Under the pieces are notes generated by a model that saw only the letters and a list, made by a program, of their open reading frames with translations, searched no databases and was not told the DNA's origin. The position numbers and the translations under genes were made by a program. Shown here one piece after another: positions 43,342 through 52,965 of a DNA stretch of 64,000 nucleotides (position 1 is its first letter; each line of letters opens with the position of its first letter). The stretch is from JASTVH01 sp042862465. Lineage in GTDB: Bacteria > Pseudomonadota > Gammaproteobacteria > Pseudomonadales > Oleiphilaceae. The DNA is taken from NCBI GenBank assembly GCA_042862465.1, contig JASTVH010000002.1:496001-560000 (forward strand), read 5' to 3'.

Positions 43342-44640
43342 ATGTTTGGTCGTATCCCCCAATCCCGATATGAGGCCTGCCAAAGGAAACTGGCAGAAAA
43401 TCAGGCCGTGCTGGATGCCATCGAGAAGTCTGTTGCCACCATTGAGTTTGCGCCGGATGGAACCATCCGCCGGGTCAACGACCTGTTCCTGGAGACCATC
43501 GGCTATCGCCGCGATGAAGTCCTCGGGCAGCATCACCGGCTGTTCTGTACCCCGGAGTATGCGCAGACCCGGGAATACCGGCGCTTCTGGGAAGGCCTGC
43601 GGGCCGGGCAATCCCACTCTGGTACCTTTCCGCGCCGCACCCGGGACGGCCGGGAGATCTGGCTGGAAGCCACCTATTTTGCGGTTCAGGACGACGACGG
43701 GCGTGTGACCCACGTGATGAAGATCGCCTCCGATGTCACGGCCGAACACGCACAGATTCAGGACCAGAAAGCGGTCTCGGAAGCCATCGACCGTTCCATG
43801 GCGGTCATCGAGTTTGAGCCTGACGGTACGATTATCCGGGCCAATCGGAACTTTCTGGCGACGATGGCCTATACCGCGGAGGAGATTCAGGGGCGTCATC
43901 ACCGAATGTTCTGCGATGGCGATTTCTATGACGCCCATCCGGATTTCTGGGATGAACTGGCGCAGGGGCGTTTCAAGACCGGCAAGTTCCGCCGGCTGCG
44001 TGCCGATGGCCAACCCGTTTGGCTGGAAGCCAGCTACAACCCGATCCTTGATGAGCAGGGACGTACGCTCAAGGTGATCAAGTTCGCCAGTGATATCACC
44101 GCGCGAGTCATCAAGGGCGAGCGCACGCGTGAGGCAGCCGAGGTGGCCGCCAACACCGCCCGCAAGACCCTGGAGATCGCCTCCAGTGCCGCCGGCTCGC
44201 TGGAGGCCTCGAGGCAGACCTCGGAAGAGATCAAGCGTGCTGTCGAGGAGACCCGTGCGATCATCACCGAGCTGGATAACCGTTCCCACAGCATCGAACA
44301 GATGATCACCACGATTGCCGGGGTCGCCGACCAGACCAATCTACTGGCCCTGAATGCGGCGATCGAGGCCGCCCGCGCGGGTGAACAGGGACGCGGCTTT
44401 GCGGTGGTGGCCGATGAGGTGCGGCAATTGGCCGGTAATACGGGACAGGCAACCCGGGAAATTTCGGACATCATCCACGGGATTCTGTCGATGACCAATG
44501 ATGTGGTGTCCCGGATCGAAAACATGTCGACGCTGACCCAGAGCGGCAAGGAACAGGTGGCGACGGCTGAAACCGTGGTCGGTGATATTCTGCTCGAAGC
44601 CCGCAACCTGCAGGATGAAGTGGCGGCGCTGAATCAGTAG
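43342..44640 (+). CDS. Soluble PAS-PAS chemotaxis transducer (BdlA-like)
   Basis: A 432-residue transducer with no membrane helices. PAS 1 (about 20-135, HHRLFCTPEY) and PAS 2 (about 145-255, RHHRMFCDGDFYD) are followed by a short MCP signalling domain (about 290-410) with the hallmark tip GVADQTNLLALNAAIEAARAG. This layout matches BdlA of Pseudomonas aeruginosa, which promotes biofilm dispersal and interacts with c-di-GMP enzymes. A heme or flavin in the PAS domains is possible. The ATG at 43342 follows GAGGG; an ATG nine codons earlier is in frame. Confidence 0.92.
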   Translation: MFGRIPQSRYEACQRKLAENQAVLDAIEKSVATIEFAPDGTIRRVNDLFLETIGYRRDEVLGQHHRLFCTPEYAQTREYRRFWEGLRAGQSHSGTFPRRTRDGREIWLEATYFAVQDDDGRVTHVMKIASDVTAEHAQIQDQKAVSEAIDRSMAVIEFEPDGTIIRANRNFLATMAYTAEEIQGRHHRMFCDGDFYDAHPDFWDELAQGRFKTGKFRRLRADGQPVWLEASYNPILDEQGRTLKVIKFASDITARVIKGERTREAAEVAANTARKTLEIASSAAGSLEASRQTSEEIKRAVEETRAIITELDNRSHSIEQMITTIAGVADQTNLLALNAAIEAARAGEQGRGFAVVADEVRQLAGNTGQATREISDIIHGILSMTNDVVSRIENMSTLTQSGKEQVATAETVVGDILLEARNLQDEVAALNQ

Positions 44641-44670
44641 GGGTTGGATAGGCAGGCGCTATTCCGGTGA

Positions 44671-44713
44671 ACCGGGGACGGGAACGGGATGAGTGCCGCA
44701 CCCGATCCCCGGT
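44671..44713. terminator. Bidirectional stem-loop between convergent genes
   Basis: ACCGGGGACGGG (44671-44682) pairs with CCCGATCCCCGGT (44701-44713) apart from a single bulged base, in the 92-bp gap between the transducer gene and the convergent CurA-like gene. No T-run is present on either side, but the position and strength of the stem fit a shared terminator. Confidence 0.5.
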
Positions 44714-44732
44714 CAGCTTCCTGGCAGGGGCG

Positions 44733-45728
44733 TTACAGCTTCACGATCAGTTTGCCCTTGTTCTCCCCGGTGAAAAACAGGTTGAGTCCGGTCATGGCCG
44801 ACTCCAGCCCTTCCAGGGTGTGCGAGCGGTACTTGATGTGGCCGTTCTGCACATAGGGGGTTAGCTTGGCCATCAGCTCTTTGGCCTTGTGCATATGGTC
44901 GGGCATGGTGAAGCCCTGAATGCGCAGGCGCTTCTTGATGATGTTGATCCAGTTGGGACCGGGGCTGGGTTCGCTGGCGGTGTAGTCGGCGATCATGCCA
45001 CAGACCACAATACGGCCGTGGGCGTTCATGCGTTCAAAAGCCCGATGCTGTATTGGGCCGCCGGTGTTTTCGAAGTAGACGTCGATGCCGTTCGGCGCCA
45101 GTTCGTCCAGGCGCGCACCGATGTCGTCGGTCTTGTAGTTGATGGCGCCATCAAAGCCCAGCTCGTTGACGATCCAGTCGGCCTTTTCCTGGCTGCCTAC
45201 CACGCCAATCACCTTGAGTCCGTCAGCCTTGGCCAGCTGACCGACAATGGACCCCACGGAACCGGCCGCACCGGAGACCACCAGTGTTTCCCCCGCCTTG
45301 GGCTCGCCCACATTGAACAAACCCTGGGTGGCGGTGAGGCCCGGGAGGGCAAATACCGATAGCACCATTTCCGGCGGCAGGTTTGCGTCCACCTTGTTGA
45401 CCCCGGTCCCGTCGCTCAGGGCCATTTCCTGCCAGCCGAACATCCCCATGACGCGATCGCCCTCGGCAAAGTCCGGGTGCCGGGAACTCACCACTTCGCC
45501 ATAGCCTGACGAGCGCATGACCGAGCCCAGCTCGACAGGGGGTACATAACTGTCGGTGTCCGGGGACATCCAGCCCAGCATGGCCGGATCCAGGGACATG
45601 TGGGTCTGCCTGACCAGGAACTGACCCTCCTCCGGTTCCGGTACCTGCTTTTGCACCACTTCGAACAGTTCCGGGCCGATTTGACCCGCCGGACGCTTCA
45701 CCAGATTGATGGCGGTGTAGGTGCTCAT
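44733..45728 (-). CDS. CurA/YncB-like NADP-dependent enoyl reductase
   Basis: A 331-residue zinc-free MDR reductase. GGAGAG precedes the ATG at 45728. The N-terminus reads SLDPAMLGWMSPDTDSYVPPVELG, and the cofactor fold VVSGAAGSVGSIVGQLAKADGLKVIGV; DVYFENTGG and LRIQGFTMPDH follow, as in CurA/leukotriene B4 12-hydroxydehydrogenase relatives. The enzymes reduce alpha,beta-unsaturated carbonyls with NADPH. It is divergent from a LysR regulator over a clear palindrome. Confidence 0.92.
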   Translation of the reverse strand: MSTYTAINLVKRPAGQIGPELFEVVQKQVPEPEEGQFLVRQTHMSLDPAMLGWMSPDTDSYVPPVELGSVMRSSGYGEVVSSRHPDFAEGDRVMGMFGWQEMALSDGTGVNKVDANLPPEMVLSVFALPGLTATQGLFNVGEPKAGETLVVSGAAGSVGSIVGQLAKADGLKVIGVVGSQEKADWIVNELGFDGAINYKTDDIGARLDELAPNGIDVYFENTGGPIQHRAFERMNAHGRIVVCGMIADYTASEPSPGPNWINIIKKRLRIQGFTMPDHMHKAKELMAKLTPYVQNGHIKYRSHTLEGLESAMTGLNLFFTGENKGKLIVKL

Positions 45729-45816
45729 AGTCTGAACTCTCCGCTGATAAATGAGTGCCGCCATATTATTCCGTAATGGATTGTGGGAATTTAGGTGGGG
45801 TAACGGCTAAACATTG

Positions 45817-45831
45817 TTGTCTAAAAGACAA
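45817..45831. promoter_or_regulatory. Perfect palindromic operator for the divergent LysR regulator
   Basis: TTGTCTAAAAGACAA is a perfect 6-3-6 dyad lying in the gap between the CurA-like gene (start 45728) and the LysR gene (start 45891). Its inner T and A fit the LysR T-N11-A rule. It is 60 bp before the LysR start and 88 bp before the reductase start, a usual place for autoregulation and target control. Confidence 0.65.
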
Positions 45832-45890
45832 TAAAAGACCTAGACTGCGAGCGGACGTCGGTTGCCGAATGTTGGGTGGGGAGCAGGGCT

Positions 45891-46820
45891 TTGGATCAAC
45901 TACGTGCCATCAAATACTTTGTCAAAGTGGCCGAGAGCGGCAGCTTTACCCGGGCTGCTGCCCACTTCGATGTCCCGCCCTCGTCCCTCTCACGCCGGGT
46001 TTCGGACCTGGAAGCGCAGCTCGGGGCCACCCTGCTGAAGCGTTCGACCCGGGTGGTCCGACTCACCGAAATTGGCCAGCACTACTACCACGACGTGCGT
46101 GACATCCTCTCACGACTGGACGCCACCCACGAAGCCGTGGCCCAGTATCAGGCCCGGCCCATGGGCCAACTGCGCATCAGCAGCATGGCCGGGTTTGGCG
46201 AGCGGGTACTGCTTCCCTTGATGGATCGATTCAACACCCTGTACCCCGACATCACACTGGATATCACCCTCAGCGATTCGCTCAGTGTGCTGGGCCGGGA
46301 CGACATTGATCTGGCCATTCGCGGTGGTTTCGCGCCCGATGAGCGGGTGGTTGCCACCAAGTTGATGAACAACGATTTCGTGCCCGTGGCCGCCCCAGCC
46401 TACCTCGACCGCTACGGCCACCCGACCCGGGTACTCGCACTGCGCGACCATCGGGGGCTGTATTTTCGGACCCCCCAGGGGCCCACACCCTGGTTGTGCG
46501 AGTTTGACGGGCGCTGGCATGACGTCTCGGCGCCGGCCGCAGCCATCAGTAACGCCGGGAACTGGCTCATCGCCAAGGCCGAACGCGGCGAGGGCATTCT
46601 GATGCTGCCCCGCTGGGTATTGCAGCCCCGCATCGATGCCGGCACCCTGATTCCGTTGCAACTGGATGCCCCACTGCATATCACGCCCAATCCCGACCTG
46701 GCCATCTACCTCCTCTACCAGAAGACGCGATACCAGATCCCGAAAATTCGCGTGGCCGTGGATTTTCTGGTCGCGGCGCTGACTCAGGGCAGTCCGGATA
46801 GCACGTCTTTGACCGTATAG
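45891..46820 (+). CDS. LysR-family regulator of the CurA-like reductase
   Basis: A 309-residue LysR protein starting at a TTG (45891), with GGGGAGCAGGGC just upstream; this gives the standard MDQLRAIKYFVKVAESGSF start. A GTG five codons earlier overlaps that site. The wHTH (PPSSLSRRVSDLEAQLGATLLKRSTR) and a LysR effector domain (GQLRISSMAGFGERVLLPL; LAIRGGFAPDERVVATKLM) are complete. Divergent from the CurA-like reductase gene, which it probably controls through the palindrome at 45817. Confidence 0.9.
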   Translation: MDQLRAIKYFVKVAESGSFTRAAAHFDVPPSSLSRRVSDLEAQLGATLLKRSTRVVRLTEIGQHYYHDVRDILSRLDATHEAVAQYQARPMGQLRISSMAGFGERVLLPLMDRFNTLYPDITLDITLSDSLSVLGRDDIDLAIRGGFAPDERVVATKLMNNDFVPVAAPAYLDRYGHPTRVLALRDHRGLYFRTPQGPTPWLCEFDGRWHDVSAPAAAISNAGNWLIAKAERGEGILMLPRWVLQPRIDAGTLIPLQLDAPLHITPNPDLAIYLLYQKTRYQIPKIRVAVDFLVAALTQGSPDSTSLTV

Positions 46821-46959
46821 GCATTTGCCGAATACCCCCTGTTTGAGTTCCGGCCCGGAGGCGTATCGTTGTGGCCTCGGTGAGGGCGATGCCGGAGGAG
46901 GAGTGGCTTCCGTCCCGCTGCAAACGAATCGAGGTCCGCGACGAAACCCTGGAGGAGGA

Positions 46960-47487
46960 ATGCTGGGCAGCTATAGCGCTATCATCGGCCAGTTTTTTGG
47001 TGTGGTCTCCCTGGTGCTTTGCGTCATGGCATTCGCCAGCAAACGGGACGATCGCCTGATGGGGCTGCTGATCTCGGCCAACGTGGCTTTTGCGCTGCAG
47101 TTCGCCTTTCTGCAAAGCTGGACCGCTGCGGCACTGACCGCCCTGGTGATCGCTAGGATCGTCCTGGCGCGACGGTATCCCGGCAGCCTCGTGATCATGG
47201 CGGCGGTGTTGGTGGCCACCGGCGTAGCGGCCGCCCTCACCTGGCAGGGTTGGGCGGATCTTCCCGCTGTTGTGGCCATGGTTACGGGAACAACGGGGAT
47301 GTTTCTACTGCGCGGCATTGCCATGCGGGTTTTCCTGGGTTTGGCGGCGCTGGCGTGGTTGGCCAGCCATGCCCTGGTCGGTTCCGTGGGAGGCATGCTC
47401 GCGGAAGGTATGGTGTTGGGAACCAACGCCGTGACGATCTTGAGGCTGTGGCTGGATCGGCGGGCGTATGTTGGCGTATTGGAATAG
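46960..47487 (+). CDS. YgjV-like inner-membrane protein
   Basis: A 175-residue protein of six short membrane helices. GGAGGAGG lies directly before the ATG at 46960; the frame further upstream is not membrane-like. It opens GQFFGVVSLVLCVMAFASKRDDRLM and ends GSVGGMLAEGMVLGTNAVTILRLWLDRR, matching the YgjV pattern (GSIGGTMIEGS...NGLNIIRFW in E. coli). Function unknown. It follows the LysR gene but 139 bp away. Confidence 0.75.
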   Translation: MLGSYSAIIGQFFGVVSLVLCVMAFASKRDDRLMGLLISANVAFALQFAFLQSWTAAALTALVIARIVLARRYPGSLVIMAAVLVATGVAAALTWQGWADLPAVVAMVTGTTGMFLLRGIAMRVFLGLAALAWLASHALVGSVGGMLAEGMVLGTNAVTILRLWLDRRAYVGVLE

Positions 47488-47556
47488 CGTGCCTAAGTCA
47501 TCTTGCTGTCGGTTTCCTGTGTTGCTGTTACGGGTGCACTATCGATTGATCTACTG

Positions 47557-49218
47557 TCAGGGACCTTCCAGCGGGAAAAAGAATGTCAGTGGATCAGACT
47601 CAGGGGTTAAATCCTTCATCAGGTAAGTGCCGGAAACCGTTCCGTCGCTTCGCCACAGTTTCATTTCCATTTCACCGCTTGACGAGGTGAAAGTGACAGA
47701 GTCGGCTCGCGGGCGATAATCCGAGAGTATGGGAGGCCCGGTTACAAAGCCATTGTTGAAAAGTCCTTCAAACACCTGGGTGACGGCAGGGGTTGAACCG
47801 GTCTCAAAGAAATACAGCCTTCCCGTATAAAGGCAGCCCCAGGGTGCCGCGGGACAGCCGGCTTCAGTTTTTTCAAACGTATAGAAGAAGCCCCCGCTCA
47901 GGGAGGGTATGGAGTCACGGACACTTCCCTTGAACTGCTCCGCTGAAACTACGGTCGTCGGACTCTTGGGCGCGAGGATATCGTCAATAACGACCAGTGC
48001 CGGGTCGGAAGGAATCAATGGGCCGCTCTCGGCACTGGCGCCCATGTGCAGTGTCTTGTCCCAGACCGACCAACCGTACAGGTCGATGCCGGTATGGGTC
48101 TCGCAAAAGTCGCGCAATGGCTGCCAGTTGTCTTTTTTGAACTGGTAAATTGCGGCGCAGGGTTTGTTGTCGCCTCCCAGGTATTCAACACCGGCAAGGA
48201 CACGACTGTGTTCCTTCTGTGCCCAGACCTTAAGCCGTTGAATGCGCTCTACCGGTACACGCCATTTGCTGCTTGAAGCCGTCTCCCCATCCAATACATA
48301 AAGTTTGCCGATGTGCTGCTCCTGGTCGAGTGCACTTGCATAAAGCGCATGGCCGACAGGTTTTCCCCCAAATACCAGTTCTTCGGGAACCGCGATAGGC
48401 CCGCGTATGCTTTCAGGCGAGTCCAGTGCGATGAGATGGGCCTGAAATTTCAGGTTCTCGACATCGCCCTGGTAGGAAAAGGCAATCAGGGAGTTTCCGA
48501 TAACCTTCAGTCTGGTGTAGCGGTAACCCGATGTCAGTGTGGGGAGCTTTGTGAACAGTGAAAGTGCGTTATCCGGCGCCCAGGCCGTGTCGATGCGGGC
48601 ACCTCCCTGCTCATCTTCAAACAGGGCAAACAGTTGGCCCTCGTAGAGGGTGGTGATAGCGCCGCTCGTCTTCCATGCAGTCGGCACGAGGGACCGATGT
48701 GCCCCCTGGGTCCACAGGTAGTTCTGATTCTTGCTGAATATCAGGCTGTCTCCGTAAGCTCCTTGCGGTGTCACGATGCCAGAGTCAGAAAGAATACTGG
48801 TGCCGGAAGTCGAGCCATCGGTGACCACGGTCTTTTTCGTGTAGTGACCTTCAATGCTCACCAGGGTGGCGAGCACGTCGATAAAGGCACAGTCTACAAG
48901 GGCAGCGTGCGACTGACCGGCGCGAAGCGTGATCTGTCGTGACAGGTCCGGTACAAAACCGCATTGCAGCAGCGGCGAATGGGAGCGTATGGATAACGTG
49001 AACTCCTGGCCTTCCGGGATATCGAGTTGTTCCTCCTGCCCAGCCACCAGTGAAACGAGCTTATCACCAGCCTCAACAACTACCCTTTGAGCCTGGCTGG
49101 GCGCCGCCAGGCTCAGTGTGGCCTGCCTGTCCTTGCTATTGGAATCCGATTCCAGGCAGCCGGTCAGTGGCACCATGATGAACAAGGCCAACCACAGATA
49201 AGGGAAACGTGCGTGCAT
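47557..49218 (-). CDS. Large exported lipoprotein with ELWxxDGT-type repeats
   Basis: A 553-residue protein. The N-terminus MHARFPYLWLALFIMVPLTGCLE contains the lipobox LTGC, so it should be a lipidated envelope protein. The long body is beta-rich. The C-terminus holds a clear ELWxxDGT repeat (MKLWRSDGTVSGTYLMKDLTP), and an earlier degenerate copy occurs near residue 135 (VVTDGSTSGTSILSDSG). Such repeats build beta-propeller-like surface proteins. GGAG lies ten bases before the ATG. By eye its G+C is lower than that of the enzymes around it. It lies 167 bp downstream of the large thrombospondin-repeat gene on the same strand. Confidence 0.7.
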   Translation of the reverse strand: MHARFPYLWLALFIMVPLTGCLESDSNSKDRQATLSLAAPSQAQRVVVEAGDKLVSLVAGQEEQLDIPEGQEFTLSIRSHSPLLQCGFVPDLSRQITLRAGQSHAALVDCAFIDVLATLVSIEGHYTKKTVVTDGSTSGTSILSDSGIVTPQGAYGDSLIFSKNQNYLWTQGAHRSLVPTAWKTSGAITTLYEGQLFALFEDEQGGARIDTAWAPDNALSLFTKLPTLTSGYRYTRLKVIGNSLIAFSYQGDVENLKFQAHLIALDSPESIRGPIAVPEELVFGGKPVGHALYASALDQEQHIGKLYVLDGETASSSKWRVPVERIQRLKVWAQKEHSRVLAGVEYLGGDNKPCAAIYQFKKDNWQPLRDFCETHTGIDLYGWSVWDKTLHMGASAESGPLIPSDPALVVIDDILAPKSPTTVVSAEQFKGSVRDSIPSLSGGFFYTFEKTEAGCPAAPWGCLYTGRLYFFETGSTPAVTQVFEGLFNNGFVTGPPILSDYRPRADSVTFTSSSGEMEMKLWRSDGTVSGTYLMKDLTPESDPLTFFFPLEGP

Positions 49219-49385
49219 CGGGACAATACTCCATTTATTGCTTAGGTCGTGGCTGGTGTGGCCGTGACAGGTCGTGATGTCGATCTGTCTGAGTGGCGCC
49301 GTTACAGAGGGGCGGTGTCTGAGACTATCGTGCAGCTCCCCGGCCTCCGCGATGCTGGAGGACCGGAGAACCTGTTGCCGGGCGC

Positions 49386-52300
49386 TCAGGCGGATGGACG
49401 AACGCGATAGTGCCGCCCTATCCGGCATAGCAGGAGCAACAGCAGAGCTGGCCATGACCAGGCGCCACCACCGCCTCCTCCACCGCCACCATCCGAGGAT
49501 GGTTTCCCGGCGACCTCACTGGTGGGTGACAGTGAGTCGACATCGACGCTTTGCAGTTCCCGATCCTCATAAAGGGAGTTGTAGACTTCGCCCAATTCCT
49601 TCCCATACATCACGATTTTGTGAAAGGGAGCCGAGCGGCTGCCATTCACTACAAAGACGTCATCCACGCTGAACACCAAGGTGGGCGTGTTTTCGCCCAT
49701 CAGCGTGTAGTCCGCCGCCTCCAGCAGGGTAATGCGAGTCGTGTATTGAATATTGGAGTGGGTTTCACCATCGATTACAAAAGTGGCGGTGGCTGTTTGT
49801 TCGACCGTTTCACCCAGACGAATGTGCCGTGGGTACAGCAGCAGCCCTTCCTCAAAGGATGCTTGATTGTCGCCTGAGGCGGAGGCTGTGACGGCCGAGC
49901 TTATACCGCGGCTGTTTTCTTCCTGGTTGGCGGAGACCGATTTGATGAGGAATATTCCGTCCGGGCGCCGTTCAATGATGTCGTAGCCACTGGTGCTGTC
50001 GACACGGAAGCGTCCCGGCTGAGACAGTTTGCTCACGGTTACTATCTGCTCACTGCCATCGGCTGAACGGTACGTCCAGGTAATGTCGCCCAATGGCCAG
50101 TAAGGAGCCGCATCGAGGGTCGGAAAATTGTCCGGTGTATCCGGATCATAGCCGGAAAAAATCTCGGCTATGTTGGTGACGCCATCACCATCGTAATCCC
50201 GATAGGCATCATTGCCGTCAAAGGGGTCGAGGGCGTCGTACTGGTTTTCGACATCATCCGGAATGCCGTCCAGATCGCTGTCTTCGGGCCCGCCTTCCGA
50301 AGGCTGGGGCTCAGGCGGACTGGTCTTTTCGACGAACTGGATATTGTCGATATAGACCGAACGCTCCGTGGTTGTGCCGAAGTGATAAGGCGACGTGGTG
50401 AAGCGGAAGGTGACCTGTTTTGTGCCATCAGGAATGGCGATATCCGAGGTCGTCCACGAATTTGCCCAGCCGCCCAAGCTGTCATAGTTTTCGCCGTCCA
50501 CCAGGATTTCCAGTGAATCCTCGTAAAAATCACTCTCGATCATATAATCGAACGACAGTGTACCTGCCGGGAAGTGCGCAATGAGCGTGATACTGGTTTG
50601 AGAATCCTTTGGCAGACTGTCCGAATGCAGACTTGCACTCCCTTCTTTGGGAGAGGGGGAAACAACACGCCATACATGGTTATCCCCCGGCAGGGGTTGC
50701 AGGGCCTGGGGGATGGTTTCATCCTCAAAGTCGAAGAGAAAAGGGTCGACCTTCCCGGGGATTGCCTCGGCATCGTTCAGATCCGTACCACTGATATGCT
50801 CGACGTAGTTGGTGAAACCGTCATTATCGAGGTCCCCGGAGGCGTCGCTATCGTCCAGAGGGTCGAGACCCGCAGCATTTTCAACGGCGTCAGGTAAGCC
50901 GTCATTGTCATCATCGTCATCGCACGCATCGCCCAACAGGTCACCGTCTGTATTGGTCTGATTGCTATTGGCGGCAGAAGGACAATTGTCAGCAATGTCC
51001 AGGATGGAATCCGAATCCTGGTCTGCGGCGGGGTCGATCAATTCATAATCGGGACCGGAAACGGTCTGCGAGACCAGCAACAATGCACTGTCCGTAGCAT
51101 ACAGGTAAGTTTCGCTGTCCTTCCCGATAATCTTGTCCGAAAGCTGATCATAGGTGTCGGACCAGGACTGCAGATGAATGCCATCCGCTTCACTACTGAG
51201 TGTATAAAGCGTTCCATCCAGCCAAGTGGCATCAGACAGGGCGCTTTCCAGCGCATTGAGCTCATTCAGCGTTACGGCATCGAGGATTTTCCCCTGGCCT
51301 GTTAGAAGCAGCTGGCCCGTTGGGTCGGAATGCAGTGGTGCAATATCGATGACACTGCTGAAGTAGGTGGCGATCGTCGAGCTGTCAATGACGCCGGTCG
51401 TTTGGTTGAGCGTTCGGGCGTAGACACGGGACCAGTCAACCCAATAAACACGGTCATCGTACCCGCTCCAGACTGGTGAGGTGCTCTCACTGTAATCGTT
51501 GTGGTAATCCGCCAGTGAACCATCGTGAGCGAAGCTGTAGCGACGCTTTGAATCAGAGTCGCTCGGCCCTTCCAGCGCATACAGGTAATTGTCTGCGGGT
51601 ATCAGGTTTTTGACCGGGCCGGCGAGGTTGGTAAAAGCCACCTCTTTGAAGGTGGAAAGGGTGGTATCGACGTAGGTCACCTTACCGGAGTCATAACCAA
51701 TATAGAGGCGATCCGTACCGCTATCGAAACCCAGAGCCGTGGGCGTGCCGGACAGGGCGATGGTATGGTCGTAGCCCTGGCTGGCAGAGGACCAGGCAAA
51801 CAGGGTTTTGGTCGTAGCATCGGTCAGATAGAGCTCGCCCTGCGTGGTATTGAACGCCATCATTGTCGAGGTCATCTCAAGCGCGCTCGACGCGGCTTTT
51901 GACGGCATCTCGATGGGAGTAAGGCTGGACGTATCGATCTTTTCAACGGAAATATTGCTGGACGCCTCGTAAAAGGCGAACAGCATGTCGTTGTGTGTCG
52001 CCAGCCGCATGGGTACCTTGCCCAGCTGGAAGGCATCCGTTTGCAGGTAACTGCTGTCATAGAAATAGAGCTTGTCGTCCCGCGTTACCGCGATGCCGGT
52101 ATCGAGAAACGCTGCGGTATCGATGGAGCCTGCAAGACTCCCCTGGTATGTCAGGTCGGCAGTTGAAAAGAGAAGACCGTTACCGGCGAGGAGCGTGGTT
52201 TCATCCGCGGATAGATAGAGCTCTCTTACGTCTGCCGTGCTCGACATGTAGGAGGTCGTAGTTGTATCCAGGGTTCCGTCTGAGTTAACCGTTTGCTTGG

Positions 52301-52820
52301 AAAAACGCTCCCCTGAACAGTTTTCATACCAGGAACAGTAGAACACCGCTGAATGGGTTACAGAGGCGACAGGCGAATCGATTTGGTCACTTTCGTAGTT
52401 TGACGAGAGCAATGACCCGTCACTGAGCGCGAAAGACTGAATTCTGCCAGTGGAAGTTGAGGTATAGGCGTAAAGGACATCGTTGAGGATGTTCATGCCG
52501 GTGATGTCGGAACTGGCGCTGGCAAAGGCGCTTTGGCTATTCACGGCTGTCAGGTCGATCGTGCTGATATCTTTGTGATAGGCGATATAGACTAATGAGT
52601 CCTGTGGAACGACTGCCGTCGGTACCTGGGACAACGGGATATCCGCCAAAAAGGATTCGGACGCCATATCGTAGCGAACGATCTTGTTCGGTGCGGCAAA
52701 CGTGAAATAGGCCACGCTGTTATGGACGTCATAGTCCACCATGGCACTGTGGGCGGGAAAGATTGCAACGAGTGAGGCAAGGATGGCGAAGACCAGCGTC
52801 TGCCAAATGCTCCTTTTCAT
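49386..52820 (-). CDS. Very large exported protein with thrombospondin-3 repeats and a glycine-rich C-terminal sorting tail
   Basis: A 1144-residue protein. A signal peptide (about 1-25) leads into a long repetitive beta region (30-630) with propeller-like strands. Two thrombospondin type-3 calcium-binding regions follow (about 635-725, with DQDSDSILDIADNCP, DACDDDDDNDGLPD, DLDNDGFTNYVEH; and about 855-910, with DSDLDGIPDDVENQ, DYDGDGVTNIAEIF), separated by a lectin/MAM-like domain. The tail is nine glycines (about 1111-1119), then a hydrophobic stretch (AWSWPALLLLLLC) and a basic end (RIGRHYRVRPSA), the GlyGly-CTERM/rhombosortase type. It should be exported by type II secretion and processed at the surface (inference). 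No rhombosortase gene is in the window. Confidence 0.8.
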   Translation of the reverse strand: MKRSIWQTLVFAILASLVAIFPAHSAMVDYDVHNSVAYFTFAAPNKIVRYDMASESFLADIPLSQVPTAVVPQDSLVYIAYHKDISTIDLTAVNSQSAFASASSDITGMNILNDVLYAYTSTSTGRIQSFALSDGSLLSSNYESDQIDSPVASVTHSAVFYCSWYENCSGERFSKQTVNSDGTLDTTTTSYMSSTADVRELYLSADETTLLAGNGLLFSTADLTYQGSLAGSIDTAAFLDTGIAVTRDDKLYFYDSSYLQTDAFQLGKVPMRLATHNDMLFAFYEASSNISVEKIDTSSLTPIEMPSKAASSALEMTSTMMAFNTTQGELYLTDATTKTLFAWSSASQGYDHTIALSGTPTALGFDSGTDRLYIGYDSGKVTYVDTTLSTFKEVAFTNLAGPVKNLIPADNYLYALEGPSDSDSKRRYSFAHDGSLADYHNDYSESTSPVWSGYDDRVYWVDWSRVYARTLNQTTGVIDSSTIATYFSSVIDIAPLHSDPTGQLLLTGQGKILDAVTLNELNALESALSDATWLDGTLYTLSSEADGIHLQSWSDTYDQLSDKIIGKDSETYLYATDSALLLVSQTVSGPDYELIDPAADQDSDSILDIADNCPSAANSNQTNTDGDLLGDACDDDDDNDGLPDAVENAAGLDPLDDSDASGDLDNDGFTNYVEHISGTDLNDAEAIPGKVDPFLFDFEDETIPQALQPLPGDNHVWRVVSPSPKEGSASLHSDSLPKDSQTSITLIAHFPAGTLSFDYMIESDFYEDSLEILVDGENYDSLGGWANSWTTSDIAIPDGTKQVTFRFTTSPYHFGTTTERSVYIDNIQFVEKTSPPEPQPSEGGPEDSDLDGIPDDVENQYDALDPFDGNDAYRDYDGDGVTNIAEIFSGYDPDTPDNFPTLDAAPYWPLGDITWTYRSADGSEQIVTVSKLSQPGRFRVDSTSGYDIIERRPDGIFLIKSVSANQEENSRGISSAVTASASGDNQASFEEGLLLYPRHIRLGETVEQTATATFVIDGETHSNIQYTTRITLLEAADYTLMGENTPTLVFSVDDVFVVNGSRSAPFHKIVMYGKELGEVYNSLYEDRELQSVDVDSLSPTSEVAGKPSSDGGGGGGGGGAWSWPALLLLLLCRIGRHYRVRPSA

Positions 52821-52952
52821 AACTGCTTCCTTTTCGTCTTTCTACTACAACAGCGACAGCCGGCAAACGAGGCCTTTTACTTTTTGGAATCTGCGGGGAG
52901 AAGTAAAAAAGTAGCGGCGGTTCGTTCACACAAAGTGGAGCAATATACGGCA

Positions 52953-52965
52953 TAACAAATTGTTA
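52953..52965. promoter_or_regulatory. 13-bp palindrome between the surface-protein gene and the MFS gene
   Basis: TAACAAATTGTTA is a perfect 6-1-6 palindrome in the AT-rich 210-bp gap between divergent genes, 133 bp before the large surface-protein start and 66 bp before the exporter start. It looks like a repressor-type operator. The regulator is unknown; no regulator gene is adjacent. Confidence 0.4.
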
